Below are positions 9,501 through 17,484 of a DNA stretch of 64,000 nucleotides, piece after piece. The stretch comes from JBHYDC01 sp051861205 (GTDB taxonomy: Bacteria > Pseudomonadota > Alphaproteobacteria > Rhizobiales > Pleomorphomonadaceae): contig JBHYDC010000008.1 in the NCBI GenBank assembly GCA_051861205.1, positions 1 to 64,000 of the forward strand. Direction: 5' to 3'. Both the position numbers and the translations under genes were made by a program. The notes beneath the pieces were generated by a model. That model had not been told where the DNA came from and made no database searches. It saw nothing but the letters and a program-made list of their open reading frames with translations. Numbering within the stretch: the first letter of the stretch is position 1; each line of letters starts with the position of its first letter.

Positions 9501-10580
9501 GCGGAACAGGGCGAGCAGCCCGCCCCAGCCCCCGCGCCGCTCGTCCATCGTATCGGGGTTGAGCGTCGCATCCTCGGTGAGCTTCGCGTAGAGTCCGCGG
9601 ACGGAATAGCTGGTCTCATAAACCTCCCGCGCCCGCGCGCCCGGCAGAGAGGGCAAGAGATCGCGATCCTCGGCGTAGAGCACGAAAACCAGGCGCATCA
9701 GGACCGTGAGAAGGCCCTCGTAGAGATGTTCCGGCCGGGTGGTGCTGAGCTCGCGGACCAGCGACGGTTCGGCGGCATCGAGGCCACGGAGCAGTTCATG
9801 CAGCGCGCCAAGCACCTGCTCGGCCAGCGCCGTCGAGACAAGCGCTTGAGCATCCCGGCTTCGCTTCAACAAGGCCGGCAAGCGCCGGTCATCGCCATCG
9901 GAGAACAGACGGAAGCGGTCGAGCAGCAGCTTCAACCCGCCGAGCATCGGCCGACCGGAAACCAGAGCCATCGGCCGGATCGGGAAACTCTGATGGCCCG
10001 ACGTTTCGCCGCGCGGGGCATAGATCAGGCGGAATTCGGGATAGGTGCGGACCTGGCCGTCCTTGCGCTCCTCGCGCTCGGAAATCAGCAGCCCGGCAAA
10101 GATGCCGGTATCGCGCAGCAGCCGTTCGAAACGCTGATGAGGCGTGGCCTCCCAGCCATCGAGCGCATTGCGGCCATCGGGATCGACGCCGCGTGCTTCA
10201 ATGCGCACCAGAAGCTGCCACCGGCGCTCGCCTACGCCAAGCTCGGCGACCGCCCAGGTCGGCGCGAGCGTGGTGCCGTGTTCAGGCAAGGCCACAAGCA
10301 GTTCATCTGGGATCGCCGGACCGCCGGGGCTACCCGCAACATGGCGCGCTTCCCAGCCGAGCACCTTTTCGACAAAAGCCCAGGGATCGGACAAGGCTGG
10401 CGTCGCAAGATCATCGCCGATGATCTCCGCAACCTCGCCCGTCTCGATCGCCGACTGCCGGGATGGGATAAGGCCGAGTTCCTTGAGCAGCGTGGGCGCC
10501 ACGACAAGCCCGACAGGCGGGACATGGTCGAGCCATTCGAGGTCCGGGTCGCGATTGATATCGATTGCCATCGCGCTCAC
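6543..10580 (-). CDS. drmMI: DISARM adenine-specific DNA methyltransferase DrmMI
   Basis: A large methylase of about 1345 residues. SAM-binding motif I appears as DPAMGSGAFLVEACRALGE near residue 590 and catalytic motif IV as VGNPPFAGKN near residue 830, the NPPF form of N6-adenine methylases. A long N-terminal region precedes the methylase core, and a C-terminal region that could hold target recognition follows it. The stop is preceded by a run of acidic residues. A GTG at 10580 overlaps the drmD stop as GTGA and is the preferred start; ATGs at 10595 and 10571 are alternatives. In class 1 DISARM this enzyme marks host DNA as self. The gene order drmD then drmMI matches the class. Confidence 0.85.
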   Translation of the reverse strand: MSAMAIDINRDPDLEWLDHVPPVGLVVAPTLLKELGLIPSRQSAIETGEVAEIIGDDLATPALSDPWAFVEKVLGWEARHVAGSPGGPAIPDELLVALPEHGTTLAPTWAVAELGVGERRWQLLVRIEARGVDPDGRNALDGWEATPHQRFERLLRDTGIFAGLLISEREERKDGQVRTYPEFRLIYAPRGETSGHQSFPIRPMALVSGRPMLGGLKLLLDRFRLFSDGDDRRLPALLKRSRDAQALVSTALAEQVLGALHELLRGLDAAEPSLVRELSTTRPEHLYEGLLTVLMRLVFVLYAEDRDLLPSLPGARAREVYETSYSVRGLYAKLTEDATLNPDTMDERRGGWGGLLALFRMIHKGHRTGFVQARGGKLFDPDEFPFLEGRAAKDDAPRILHVSDGCLLRILEGLMTVKLRGSSRERLSYRTLDVEQIGSVYETVMGFTVEAATSRVLAIKAGKNNKTPVFVALDDLLAKKGKDRIKSLKEESGRALTAAQAKPVEEAKTVEDLSVALDNIVDERGSPKKRIAPAGTPILQPTGERRRTGSHYTPRSLTAPIVKHALEPAFARLGPDATPEQVLELKVCDPAMGSGAFLVEACRALGERLVAAWARWPEKRPKIPADEDEELHARRLVAQRCLYGVDKNPRAVDLARLSLWLATLARDHEFTFLDHALKCGDSLVGLTTAQIAAANWDEGKPGLPLFRQLVRDKVAKAMQGRAEIQNAPDDTMRAIQEARHRNLESEVSPIRMMGDAVVSAFFAADKAKAREKARADVESHISGMPPRWDLLGAAAARLRAGEHGVTPFHWQVEFPEVFARENGGFDAIVGNPPFAGKNTIIAGSVKNYLPWLQTLHEGAHGNADLVAHFFRRAFGLLRQGGVFGLIATNTIGQGDTRASGLTRIIADGGAISRATRRLKWPGEAAVIVSVVHIVKGDAASPVLDARPARRISAYLVEGDLDSSPVALAANSGKAFQGSIVLGMGFTFDDAAAAKGEAESIETMWALIAKDPRNGERIFPYLGGEDVNSSPTHQHKRHVIDFADFPLRREVLAKTWMELSVREREECLRIGIVPADYPEPVAADWPDLLQIVEQRAKPQRLKQKDKIGQQEWWRFLRRRDALYAAIAPLERVMLTPRVSSSPNFATVPNGFVFNEKTIVFSFSALGSFACLQARTHEVWLRAFTSTLKDDLNYAPSDCFGNFPFPASFETGPALEAAGSAYHDFRAKVMVARNEGLTKTYNRFHARGENGADIARLRALHHEMDVAVLRAYGWGDLADRAAPEFIEQEADEGKTAKTRLDWPSDFKDEVLARLLALNATRAAEERAAGLVAADEGDEEEIEDGDDA

Positions 10581-13500
10581 CCCGAAACCGGCCATAGATA
10601 GACCATACCGACCGGTTCCAGGCGATGTGCCCGAACCTCGTAGGACCTTTGCAAGCGTTCCGGTTCGTCGCGCAACTCTCGTTCTAGACGTGTCAACCGG
10701 CCTTCCCAGTGACGCCGGTCGGCTTCGCGTTCGCGCCGCTCTTCGGGAACGAGATCGAGCGTGAACTGATTGGGGTCGAAGTCCTTGGCCGCCTTGCCGA
10801 TGCGGGAGCGCTGTTGATCGAGCAAGTCGGACAGCGAGCGCGCTTCCTCCTCGCCGCGCCTCTTCAATTGAGCCGTCACAGCGGTCAATCGCTCGGCCGC
10901 GATCTTTTCGAGGGTCGGGACCAAGTCCTCAATGTCCTTTTCGATCAGCGCCTGAATGCGAGCGACTGCCGTGCCCGATGCTTCGCGGGCATCGCGCAAG
11001 GCCTCCTCGAGCTGATTGAGCGTCTTCTCCTCGCCGCTTTCACCCAACGGCCGAAGCGGCTTGCGGTCACGCTCTGATTCCGACCAGATCGCCGTGATCG
11101 GGATGATTTCCTCGTGCAGACGGGCCGCGCCAGCGCCGAACACTGCAAGGCGCCCCATCAACACGACGCGCGGCTGGGCTACCGGACCGTAGATGACAGA
11201 CAGGCGTGATAGCTTGGACTGGAAACCCTGGCTGATGAACCGCGAGAGGAGCCGCCGCACCAACCGGTGCTCGAGGTGCACCTGCACCACGTCGGACGCG
11301 TCGCGACCGTCGCTCAGGATAGGCGGCTGAAAGGCGATCGAGCGAATAGGTGCATTGCGCCGCCAATCGGCAAGTCGCTCGCCCCGCTTGCGCGGTCGAA
11401 CACGCAGGTCATCGAAGGCGTCGTCCCATCCGGCATCCTTGGTGAAAGCGGGAGCCCCCGGATCGAGCTTGAAGGTTTCCACCTTACCCGCCAATGGGCC
11501 GCGCGCGTCATCGAGGACATATCCGCCACGCGACAGCGCTGCGGCTGCAACACGTTGCAGGTCCTCGGGGTCTACACCGACTCGTTCTCGCGACCGTTCA
11601 AGCGCGCTTTGCAGATCGGTCTGCTCCTTGAGCAAACGCTCGTGCCGGATACGCTCGTCGTCATCCATTTCAGCGCGAGCGCGCCGCAGGCGCTCGGCGT
11701 CATTCTCCTCCTGGATCGCACGCGCAATGATGGCCCCTTGACCGCGCGCGATGCCGCCTTCGGCAAGTCGCTTGGCAATCCGATCCTCGATGACCTGACC
11801 AACAGAGCCAAGCTGTTCGCGGATTGTCTCAGTCTTTCGAACCAGCGCCTCGAGGACGATATCGGCCTCTCGCTGCTCGTAACGAAAATATCGGCAAAAG
11901 ACCTGCGGCGCTGGCTGGAGTTTTCGATCGATCCGGCCGTTCCGCTGTTCAAGCCGCGATGGGTTCCAGGGGAGATCAAAGTGGATCAGTTCAGAGCAAT
12001 AAGCCTGAAGGTTGATGCCTTCACGTGCGGCATCGGTGCAAATCAGAATGCGCAAGGGTTCGGCATCGGGGTCGGTGTTGAAGGCGCGCTTGACCTCTTC
12101 ACGGCGATCCGACCCTGTCGCGCCGGTGAAAATCCCAATGCGGTCATCGGCGCTCTCTGTGGCCTCGATGTCCTCACGGAGCCGTCTCTCAAGCCAGCGC
12201 CGCGTATCTTCATATTCCGTGAAGATGATAAGACGCCGGCGGTTCCAGCTCTGGCCCGTCAGGAGATTGGCCTTGATCCAGGCAGTCAGCCAACGCACGC
12301 GGGCATCTGGCCGGGCTGCGGCTCGTTCCGCAATCGCCAGCATAGCGTCTACGGTCGCAAGTTCGGCGCGCAAATCGCCTTGGACGGCGTCCGCGGCACC
12401 CAAGGCCGAGGCAGCTTCAGCGGTGGCATCATCTTCAGCGTCGATGGATTTCTCGGCGCGATCATCATCCAGGCCCAGTTCGTTGTTGTCCTCGTTTACG
12501 GGCCGCGCGACGAATGCCAGCGCCGCCGCCGCAACCGAGCCCGCTGCTTCCCCGTCCACCATGCGCTGCAGGGTCGCTCGGTGGACTTTCAAGGTTCGCG
12601 CGAAGGCTGCGATCGACGACAGAAGGCGCTGTTGAAGCCCGACAAAGGCGAGCTTGGCGAGTGCTGCCTTCTGCGTCGGCAAGCTGGCAATGCGCTTCAT
12701 TCTTAGCTCGCCATAGGCCGCCAGCTGGCGCGCCAAGTCCAGTTCGGGTGTGTCTTCGGCCAAACCTCCGATACGGATGGCTTCGATGATGCGTTCGGGG
12801 AACGCTTCACCCAAGCGTCTCAGGTCTGCCTTCAGGCGTCGAACCATGACCGGCTCGAGGTCCCTTGGCCGCACTTCAACGCCACGGGTGAAGCGTTGTG
12901 GATCAAGCATCTCGAGCAATGCAGAGAAGCTATTGGAATGCCCGTTGTGCGGAGTAGCGGTCAGGAAGAGCCGATGCTCAAAACGTTCGCCAAGCTCTCG
13001 AACGGCCTTCGTCAACTGGCTTGATATGGCGTAACGCATCCCGGCCGCAGGAGCAGCATGATGAGCCTCATCGAGGATGAAGAGCGCTCGGGCGCGGAAT
13101 TCGCCAAGGGCATCGCGAAGACCGGCGGCATAAACCTCGTCGGTAAGCAAACGATGGGAAACAATGAAACGGGACCCGGTCGACCAAGGATTGACAGAAT
13201 AGCCACGCAGCCGGCGCATTTCCCCAATTCGCTCCCGATCGATGATTTCGAACGACAGGCCAAACTTGGCTTCAAGTTCGTCCTTCCACTGGATCGTCAT
13301 CGCAGGTGGGGCAGCAATAACGATGAAATCGATCCGGCGGCGCAGCAGCAGTTCTCGTGCGACCAAACCTGCTTCAACGGTCTTGCCGAGACCCACATCA
13401 TCCGCGATCAGCAAATTCACGCGTGGGAGCCGCAACGCCTTGCGCAAGGGTAGAAGCTGATAGGCATCAAGTCGAATGCCGGCGCGAAAGGGCGCTTGCA

Positions 13501-13807
13501 ATAGATCGCGGTCGGCTGCCGTTGCTGACCGCCATCTTATTGCGCGAAGATATGCCGCCAGCACTTCCGCTCGGTCAGGAAGGCCAGCGCCGATATTGCG
13601 CCAGCCGTCCGCATCGAGTTCTATGGCGCCAATTTCAGCGTCCCACAGAATTTCAAGCCGCTCTCCCTGGGCATCGTCCGCAATACAGGAGAGATTGAGC
13701 GTCTGAAGGCCGGTTGGCTCACCACGAATGTCTTCAACCAGCCAAGGGCGGCCACGGAGTTCTACAAAACTACCCGGATTGATAATTGGACCAAATGCAG
13801 CGCTCAT
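10577..13807 (-). CDS. drmD: DISARM SNF2-type helicase DrmD
   Basis: A protein of 1076 residues. The SNF2-type helicase core has Walker A DDVGLGKT near residue 137 and Walker B DEAHH near 246, followed by LTATPHNGH (motif III). The C-lobe has IFTEYEDTRRWLERRL, then CTDAAREGINLQ and QRNGRIDR (motifs V and VI). A charged coiled-coil-rich tail (about 900-1050) follows. SNF2 helicases of this class define class 1 DISARM, where DrmD acts with DrmMI. The start overlaps the stop of the phd-like gene by an ATGA and its own stop overlaps the drmMI start, so it sits second in a coupled operon. Confidence 0.85.
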   Translation of the reverse strand: MSAAFGPIINPGSFVELRGRPWLVEDIRGEPTGLQTLNLSCIADDAQGERLEILWDAEIGAIELDADGWRNIGAGLPDRAEVLAAYLRAIRWRSATAADRDLLQAPFRAGIRLDAYQLLPLRKALRLPRVNLLIADDVGLGKTVEAGLVARELLLRRRIDFIVIAAPPAMTIQWKDELEAKFGLSFEIIDRERIGEMRRLRGYSVNPWSTGSRFIVSHRLLTDEVYAAGLRDALGEFRARALFILDEAHHAAPAAGMRYAISSQLTKAVRELGERFEHRLFLTATPHNGHSNSFSALLEMLDPQRFTRGVEVRPRDLEPVMVRRLKADLRRLGEAFPERIIEAIRIGGLAEDTPELDLARQLAAYGELRMKRIASLPTQKAALAKLAFVGLQQRLLSSIAAFARTLKVHRATLQRMVDGEAAGSVAAAALAFVARPVNEDNNELGLDDDRAEKSIDAEDDATAEAASALGAADAVQGDLRAELATVDAMLAIAERAAARPDARVRWLTAWIKANLLTGQSWNRRRLIIFTEYEDTRRWLERRLREDIEATESADDRIGIFTGATGSDRREEVKRAFNTDPDAEPLRILICTDAAREGINLQAYCSELIHFDLPWNPSRLEQRNGRIDRKLQPAPQVFCRYFRYEQREADIVLEALVRKTETIREQLGSVGQVIEDRIAKRLAEGGIARGQGAIIARAIQEENDAERLRRARAEMDDDERIRHERLLKEQTDLQSALERSRERVGVDPEDLQRVAAAALSRGGYVLDDARGPLAGKVETFKLDPGAPAFTKDAGWDDAFDDLRVRPRKRGERLADWRRNAPIRSIAFQPPILSDGRDASDVVQVHLEHRLVRRLLSRFISQGFQSKLSRLSVIYGPVAQPRVVLMGRLAVFGAGAARLHEEIIPITAIWSESERDRKPLRPLGESGEEKTLNQLEEALRDAREASGTAVARIQALIEKDIEDLVPTLEKIAAERLTAVTAQLKRRGEEEARSLSDLLDQQRSRIGKAAKDFDPNQFTLDLVPEERREREADRRHWEGRLTRLERELRDEPERLQRSYEVRAHRLEPVGMVYLWPVSG

Positions 13808-14001
13808 GACTTCGCCCCCTTATTGGGCGCGCCGTTTCGCTCGACTTGCCGATCAACTTCTTTAAGGCGTTCATATTCTTCAACCGCCAGCACCACAACG
13901 ACGGGACGTCCATGCTTTTCAACTGTCACCGCGTTGACGCGGGCCAAATCGATCAGTCTTCCAAAATTGTACTTTGCATCTTTCGCCGACAGCCGTTGCA
14001 T
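13804..14001 (-). CDS. Phd/YefM-like antitoxin, leader gene of the DISARM operon
   Basis: A small protein of 65 residues from the ATG at 14001. In-frame extension to a GTG at 14055 is possible but lacks a ribosome site. It opens with QRLSAKDAKYNFGRLIDLA and continues VEKHGRPVVVVLAVEEYERLK, the pattern of Phd/YefM-type antitoxins, which bind DNA through the N-terminal half and neutralise a toxin through the C-terminal tail. No Doc, YoeB or other partner toxin lies next to it. Instead its stop overlaps the drmD start (ATGA), so it is the first gene of the defence operon. I infer that it works as the operon's repressor; it might also pair with the distant PIN protein, which is less likely. Confidence 0.75.
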   Translation of the reverse strand: MQRLSAKDAKYNFGRLIDLARVNAVTVEKHGRPVVVVLAVEEYERLKEVDRQVERNGAPNKGAKS

Positions 14002-14030
14002 TTTTTGCTCGCGATTCCACATATGGCTAG

Positions 14031-14093
14031 TTATGGCCAAAATGGCCGAATTCACAAGACTTGCGATCCGAGTGTGTTTAGATTACACTAAAC
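14031..14093. promoter_or_regulatory. Divergent control region with two inverted repeats
   Basis: The 95-base gap between the antitoxin and the recombinase holds two palindromes. GGCCA-AAA-TGGCC spans 14035-14047, and GTTTAG with CTAAAC around a 6-base centre spans 14076-14093, just before the recombinase ATG. Both strands need a promoter here. The first is well placed as an operator for the Phd-like protein, the second for control of the recombinase. The repeats are directly visible; their function is inferred. Confidence 0.45.
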
Positions 14094-14096
14094 GGC

Positions 14097-15773
14097 ATGA
14101 AGAAGTCATCGAAACCATCGCCTTCCGCCACTCCTTCGCGCCGCGAGGCGGTGATCTATGCCCGCGTCTCTTCCAAGGAGCAGGAGAAGGAGGGCTATTC
14201 GATCCCGGCGCAATTGAAGCTCCTCAAGGACTACGCCGTCGCCAACGGCTTGTCGGTCGCACAGGAGTATGTGGACGTTGAAACCGCCAAGCAGACCGGT
14301 CGAACCGCCTTCGGCGAGATGGTGGCCTTCCTGCGCAAGTCGCCTTCGGTGCGGGTGCTGCTGGTCGAGAAGACCGACCGGCTCTATCGCAACCTCAAGG
14401 ACTGGGTGACGGTCGACGAACTCGATGTGGAAATGCACTTCCCGAAGGAAGGGGTGGTGCTGTCGCGCGAGTCACGATCCTCGGAAAAGTTCATGCACGG
14501 CATCAAGGTGCTGATGGCGAAGAACTACATCGACAACCTCTCCGAGGAATCCCGCAAGGGCATGAACGAGAAGGCAGAGCAAGGCATCTGGCCGACTAAG
14601 ACGCCGCTCGGCTACAAGAACGTCACTGCGCCCGACGGCAAGAAGATCATCGCCGTCAATCCCGCGCTGGCGCCTGCCGTCAAGCACCTGTTCGAATGGT
14701 ACGCGCGCGGCGATGTCTCCCTGCATGAGGTGACGAAGCGCGCCCATGCCGAGGGCCTGCTCTATGCCAAGAGCGGCGCGAAGGTCACGACCAGCACGGT
14801 GCACACCATGCTGCGCACGCGCCTCTATACCGGCTGGTTCGAATGGAACGGCAAGCTGATCCAGGGCAAGCACGAGGCGCTGGTGTCGACCGAGCTATGG
14901 GAGCGTGTCCAAGCTGTCATGGACGGGCGCTTCGCCAAGAAGCTGCGGCAAGGGCATCGCGAATTCGCCTTCTCGGGTCTCATCACCTGCGGCGCTTGCG
15001 GCTGCGCGATCGTGGCCGAGATCAAGAAGGAAAAGTACGTCTACTATCACTGCACGGGCTGGGCCGATAAGTGCCAGGGCACGCCTTCGGTTTGCCGTCG
15101 GAAGCATATGCGGGAAGAGGCGCTTGAGGCCCAATTCACCGAATTACTCGGGCGGCTTCGCTTCGATGACGACGTACTGGAATGGGTGCGCGACGCGCTT
15201 CATGCCAGCCACGTCGATGAGCGCCGGGAACACGAAGAGGCGATCAAGCGCCAGCAGGCCGAACACAAGCGGCTTCAGGAGCGCATCAACGCCATGTATG
15301 TCGACAAGCTTGATGGCTTGGTCGACACGGCTTTCTTCAACAAGATGTCGAACCAGTGGCGCGCTGAACAGCTTGTGTGCCTTGAGGCTATCGAACGGCA
15401 CCAGAATGCCGAGAAATCCTACATGGAAGAGGGCATTCAGCTTCTGGAGCTTGCGTGCAACGCCCAAAGGCTGTTCGCAAAGCAGGAACCGCGCGAAAAA
15501 CGCCGCCTGCTGAGTTTTCTAGTATCGAACTGCCGGTGGAACGATGGCGAACTCACCGCCACCTTCCGGCAACCCTTTGATATGCTTGCGGAAGCCGTTG
15601 CCACACCCATCCCGGTGAGAACGCCTGAAGGCGTCATTCCGGCTGAAAGTGAGATTTGGCTGGGGCGCCAGGATTCGAACCTGGGAATGGCGGAATCAAA
15701 ATCCGCTGCCTTACCACTTGGCGACGCCCCAACGGCCGACGGTCGACTCGCCGTCAGGCACGGTGCGGTATAG
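14097..15773 (+). CDS. Large serine recombinase (integrase of the element)
   Basis: A protein of 558 residues as read. The resolvase catalytic domain opens with YARVSSKEQ, with Ser25 the likely nucleophile. A recombinase domain follows (about 160-260), then a zinc ribbon with cysteines from about 297 to 335 (CGACGC) and a charged coiled coil (about 365-400). Large serine recombinases catalyse directional integration and excision of mobile elements. The last roughly 38 codons run antisense through the tRNA-Gln gene (LGRQDSNLGMAESKSAALPL is tRNA-derived). The natural C-terminus may therefore differ between integrated and free forms. It diverges from the DISARM operon and probably mobilises it. 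Confidence 0.88.
   Translation: MKKSSKPSPSATPSRREAVIYARVSSKEQEKEGYSIPAQLKLLKDYAVANGLSVAQEYVDVETAKQTGRTAFGEMVAFLRKSPSVRVLLVEKTDRLYRNLKDWVTVDELDVEMHFPKEGVVLSRESRSSEKFMHGIKVLMAKNYIDNLSEESRKGMNEKAEQGIWPTKTPLGYKNVTAPDGKKIIAVNPALAPAVKHLFEWYARGDVSLHEVTKRAHAEGLLYAKSGAKVTTSTVHTMLRTRLYTGWFEWNGKLIQGKHEALVSTELWERVQAVMDGRFAKKLRQGHREFAFSGLITCGACGCAIVAEIKKEKYVYYHCTGWADKCQGTPSVCRRKHMREEALEAQFTELLGRLRFDDDVLEWVRDALHASHVDERREHEEAIKRQQAEHKRLQERINAMYVDKLDGLVDTAFFNKMSNQWRAEQLVCLEAIERHQNAEKSYMEEGIQLLELACNAQRLFAKQEPREKRRLLSFLVSNCRWNDGELTATFRQPFDMLAEAVATPIPVRTPEGVIPAESEIWLGRQDSNLGMAESKSAALPLGDAPTADGRLAVRHGAV
15657..15700. other. Probable attachment site, right boundary of the integrated element
   Basis: The 3' half of tRNA-Gln abuts the recombinase gene with no gap; the recombinase frame actually overlaps it. 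By analogy with other tRNA-targeting elements the crossover should lie in the 3' portion of the tRNA. The matching repeat would be at the far left end, beyond this window, so the exact core cannot be defined here. The inference rests on position alone. Confidence 0.42.
15657..15731 (-). tRNA. tRNA-Gln (anticodon TTG)
   Basis: The minus strand folds as a full cloverleaf: acceptor TGGGGCG pairing with CGCCCCA, a D-arm, an anticodon stem GCGGA/TCCGC around the loop TTTTGAT giving anticodon TTG, a T-arm CCAGG-TTCGAAT-CCTGG, then G and an encoded CCA at 15657-15659. The 3' end points at the element carrying the recombinase and DISARM, the usual geometry for integration at a tRNA 3' end. The gene is intact, so the element restored it on insertion. 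Confidence 0.95.
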
Positions 15774-15892
15774 CTTTCGGCGCCGCAACCCGCAACCAAA
15801 ACCCGCATCAAACGGGGCTGTGGTTTTCCGGAAAACCGATCCGCAGGGCTTGCGGGGAGGGAAATCGGAGGCTATACACCCGCCTACGGTAA

Positions 15893-15969
15893 CGGAGTGT
15901 AGCGCAGCCTGGTAGCGCACCTCGTTCGGGACGAGGGGGCCGCAGGTTCAAATCCTGCCACTCCGACCA
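15893..15969 (+). tRNA. tRNA-Pro (anticodon CGG)
   Basis: The plus strand gives a complete cloverleaf: acceptor CGGAGTG with CACTCCG, D-arm GCGC-AGCCTGGTA-GCGC, anticodon stem CCTCG/CGAGG around TTCGGGA (anticodon CGG), and T-arm GCAGG-TTCAAAT-CCTGC, followed by A and an encoded CCA. It lies 161 bases from tRNA-Gln on the opposite strand and appears to belong to the host chromosome. Confidence 0.95.
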
Positions 15970-16020
15970 ACATTCCCTTGAAAACAAGGGGATTTCCCGA
16001 CTTAGAAGAATTCACAAACG

Positions 16021-16506
16021 TCATGTCAGCGGTTCGGCCAGCACACGCTGCGCTATGAAGCGGGCGGCTCTCGTCCAGGCTTCATCGTTGTCGCCGCGGA
16101 ACGTCATATCGCGGGAAAAAACACGCTTGCCGGTCTGGGTGTCGAAGACCGCGATCGAAAGCTGGGTGATGAGAGTGCTGACCTTCTGAAGGCCGCCGAT
16201 CAGGATCAGATCCGCACCGGAGGTCTTCGCCCACATCCGCATGCACTCCGTATCGTTTTGGCCGCAGGTGGGGTCAGGGGCGATGATGGCGGCGTATCGC
16301 GGGTCCTCATCGAGAAAGCGGCGCACGGTACGCGCCATTTCAGTAAGCCGCTTGGCGTGTTCGGCACTCAGATCGGTGGGCTCGCCGGACGTATCGACAT
16401 AGCTGAAGGTGCTGACCGCGATCGATGTCTCGGCATGGGCGGTGCCGGCGGAAGGCACAAGCGCGAGGAGCCCGAGGACGAGCAGCGTTCCAATCCGGTT
16501 CAGCAT
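16021..16506 (-). CDS. Secreted DUF2380/DUF3280-like protein
   Basis: A protein of 161 residues from the ATG at 16506; a longer frame starts at 16590, but the shorter start gives a clean Sec signal peptide (LLVLGLLALVPSAGTAHAE). The mature part reads IAVSTFSYVDTSGEPTDLSAEH, then a paired-Cys segment (CGQNDTEC), then GADLILIGGLQKVSTLI and FRGDNDEAWTRAARFI. This pattern resembles DUF2380/DUF3280 proteins common in Hyphomicrobiales, of unknown function and exported to the periplasm. The family name is from memory and moderately secure. It stands alone, 50 bases past tRNA-Pro on the opposite strand. Confidence 0.7.
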   Translation of the reverse strand: MLNRIGTLLVLGLLALVPSAGTAHAETSIAVSTFSYVDTSGEPTDLSAEHAKRLTEMARTVRRFLDEDPRYAAIIAPDPTCGQNDTECMRMWAKTSGADLILIGGLQKVSTLITQLSIAVFDTQTGKRVFSRDMTFRGDNDEAWTRAARFIAQRVLAEPLT

Positions 16507-16638
16507 CGCCGGCTCCCTTTCGTGACAGCCCAAGAGTGCCTGACATCGAAAGGGGTCGCGAGCGTAAGCTTGCCGTCGCGGATGGGGCATTTTGCCCGGC
16601 CCTCTCCGCGATATCCCTCGGGAACAAAACGGCCGGGC

Positions 16639-17484
16639 TTAGCCCAGCTCAAACGTCGTGATCCCGAAAATCCGCTCCAGCGGAAGGGCCGGCGCCGGTC
16701 CTGCGTACATGCGAGCCGTCTCGAACACCGGCGTGAGGCCAAGCCGCTTTGCGAGCGCTTCGGCGGCAAGGTTCGGCTCGGGGATATCGAGGATAACCGT
16801 CTGACCCGCAATCGGCGCCAGCAAGGCCAGGGCAAGCGCCTCCGCGATCGCCGGACTATCCGCGAAAAGCGGGCCGACCTTGAAACTGGACAGGCAGGGC
16901 CTCAAAACGCCATAGCCCTTCAGGCTCCCGTCGGCTGCGACGACCGCGAGCGCCCGGTGCGAGGGGATCGCCGTCCAGGCCCGCAGAAAATCAGGCCGCG
17001 CCGCGCCGAACAGCGGTGCGTCATAAGAGGTAAGCACGTCCAACATCGCCGCCGTGATCGGCACCGGCTCTGGCGGCACAACGGATACCGCTGGCGCCGG
17101 CCCGGCATAGCGCACGTTGCGATGCGCATAGATGAAGCCGAATTTGCGGTAGTTCGCCTGCTGCGCCAAGACCCCGTCGAGGCCTAGGGTTCGAGACCCC
17201 GCATGCGCCATCGCCGCCGTCCAGAGCCGGAAACCGAGGCCCGTGCCCCACAGGTCCGGGCGGCAGATGTAAAGACCGAGGAAGGCGAAATCGTCGCTAT
17301 ATCGCACCTGGGAAACTGCGGCGCCAAGCGTGCCATCGTCGCAGATGGCGCCCAGAAAGCCGCCGGGATCGGCCGCCCAAAACGCCTCGGCATCGGCAAG
17401 GCCGGGGTTCCAACCTTCCGCCGCCGCCCATCCCAGCGTCACCGCCAAATCTTCGGGGCGCATGGGTTGGATAGTCGCGGCCAT
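16639..17484 (-). CDS. GNAT-family N-acetyltransferase
   Basis: A protein of 281 residues. The start at 17484 shares its A with the stop of the racemase gene (TGATG), so it is translationally coupled to it; an in-frame extension upstream only reads antisense codons. The N-terminal half fits a GNAT fold with ICRPDLWGTGLGFRLW, the acetyl-CoA pyrophosphate loop (R/Q-x-x-G-x-G/A type). The C-terminal half resembles the second domain of YitH-type two-domain acetyltransferases (LPLERIFGITTFELG end). Substrate is unknown; as last gene of the racemase/ABC operon it may acetylate an imported amine or amino acid. Confidence 0.75.
   Translation of the reverse strand: MAATIQPMRPEDLAVTLGWAAAEGWNPGLADAEAFWAADPGGFLGAICDDGTLGAAVSQVRYSDDFAFLGLYICRPDLWGTGLGFRLWTAAMAHAGSRTLGLDGVLAQQANYRKFGFIYAHRNVRYAGPAPAVSVVPPEPVPITAAMLDVLTSYDAPLFGAARPDFLRAWTAIPSHRALAVVAADGSLKGYGVLRPCLSSFKVGPLFADSPAIAEALALALLAPIAGQTVILDIPEPNLAAEALAKRLGLTPVFETARMYAGPAPALPLERIFGITTFELG

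Noticed and set aside
8685..10601. Open plus-strand frame of 638 codons opposite drmMI
   Set aside because: It reads antisense to a clear methyltransferase, is rich in Arg/Gln/Glu and has no domain pattern; long antisense frames are common in GC-rich DNA.
11267..12706. Plus-strand frame of 479 codons opposite drmD
   Set aside because: It lies wholly within the helicase gene on the other strand and has no recognisable motifs.
14106..15467. Minus-strand frames inside the recombinase gene
   Set aside because: The plus-strand recombinase has catalytic and zinc-ribbon motifs throughout; the others are antisense shadows.
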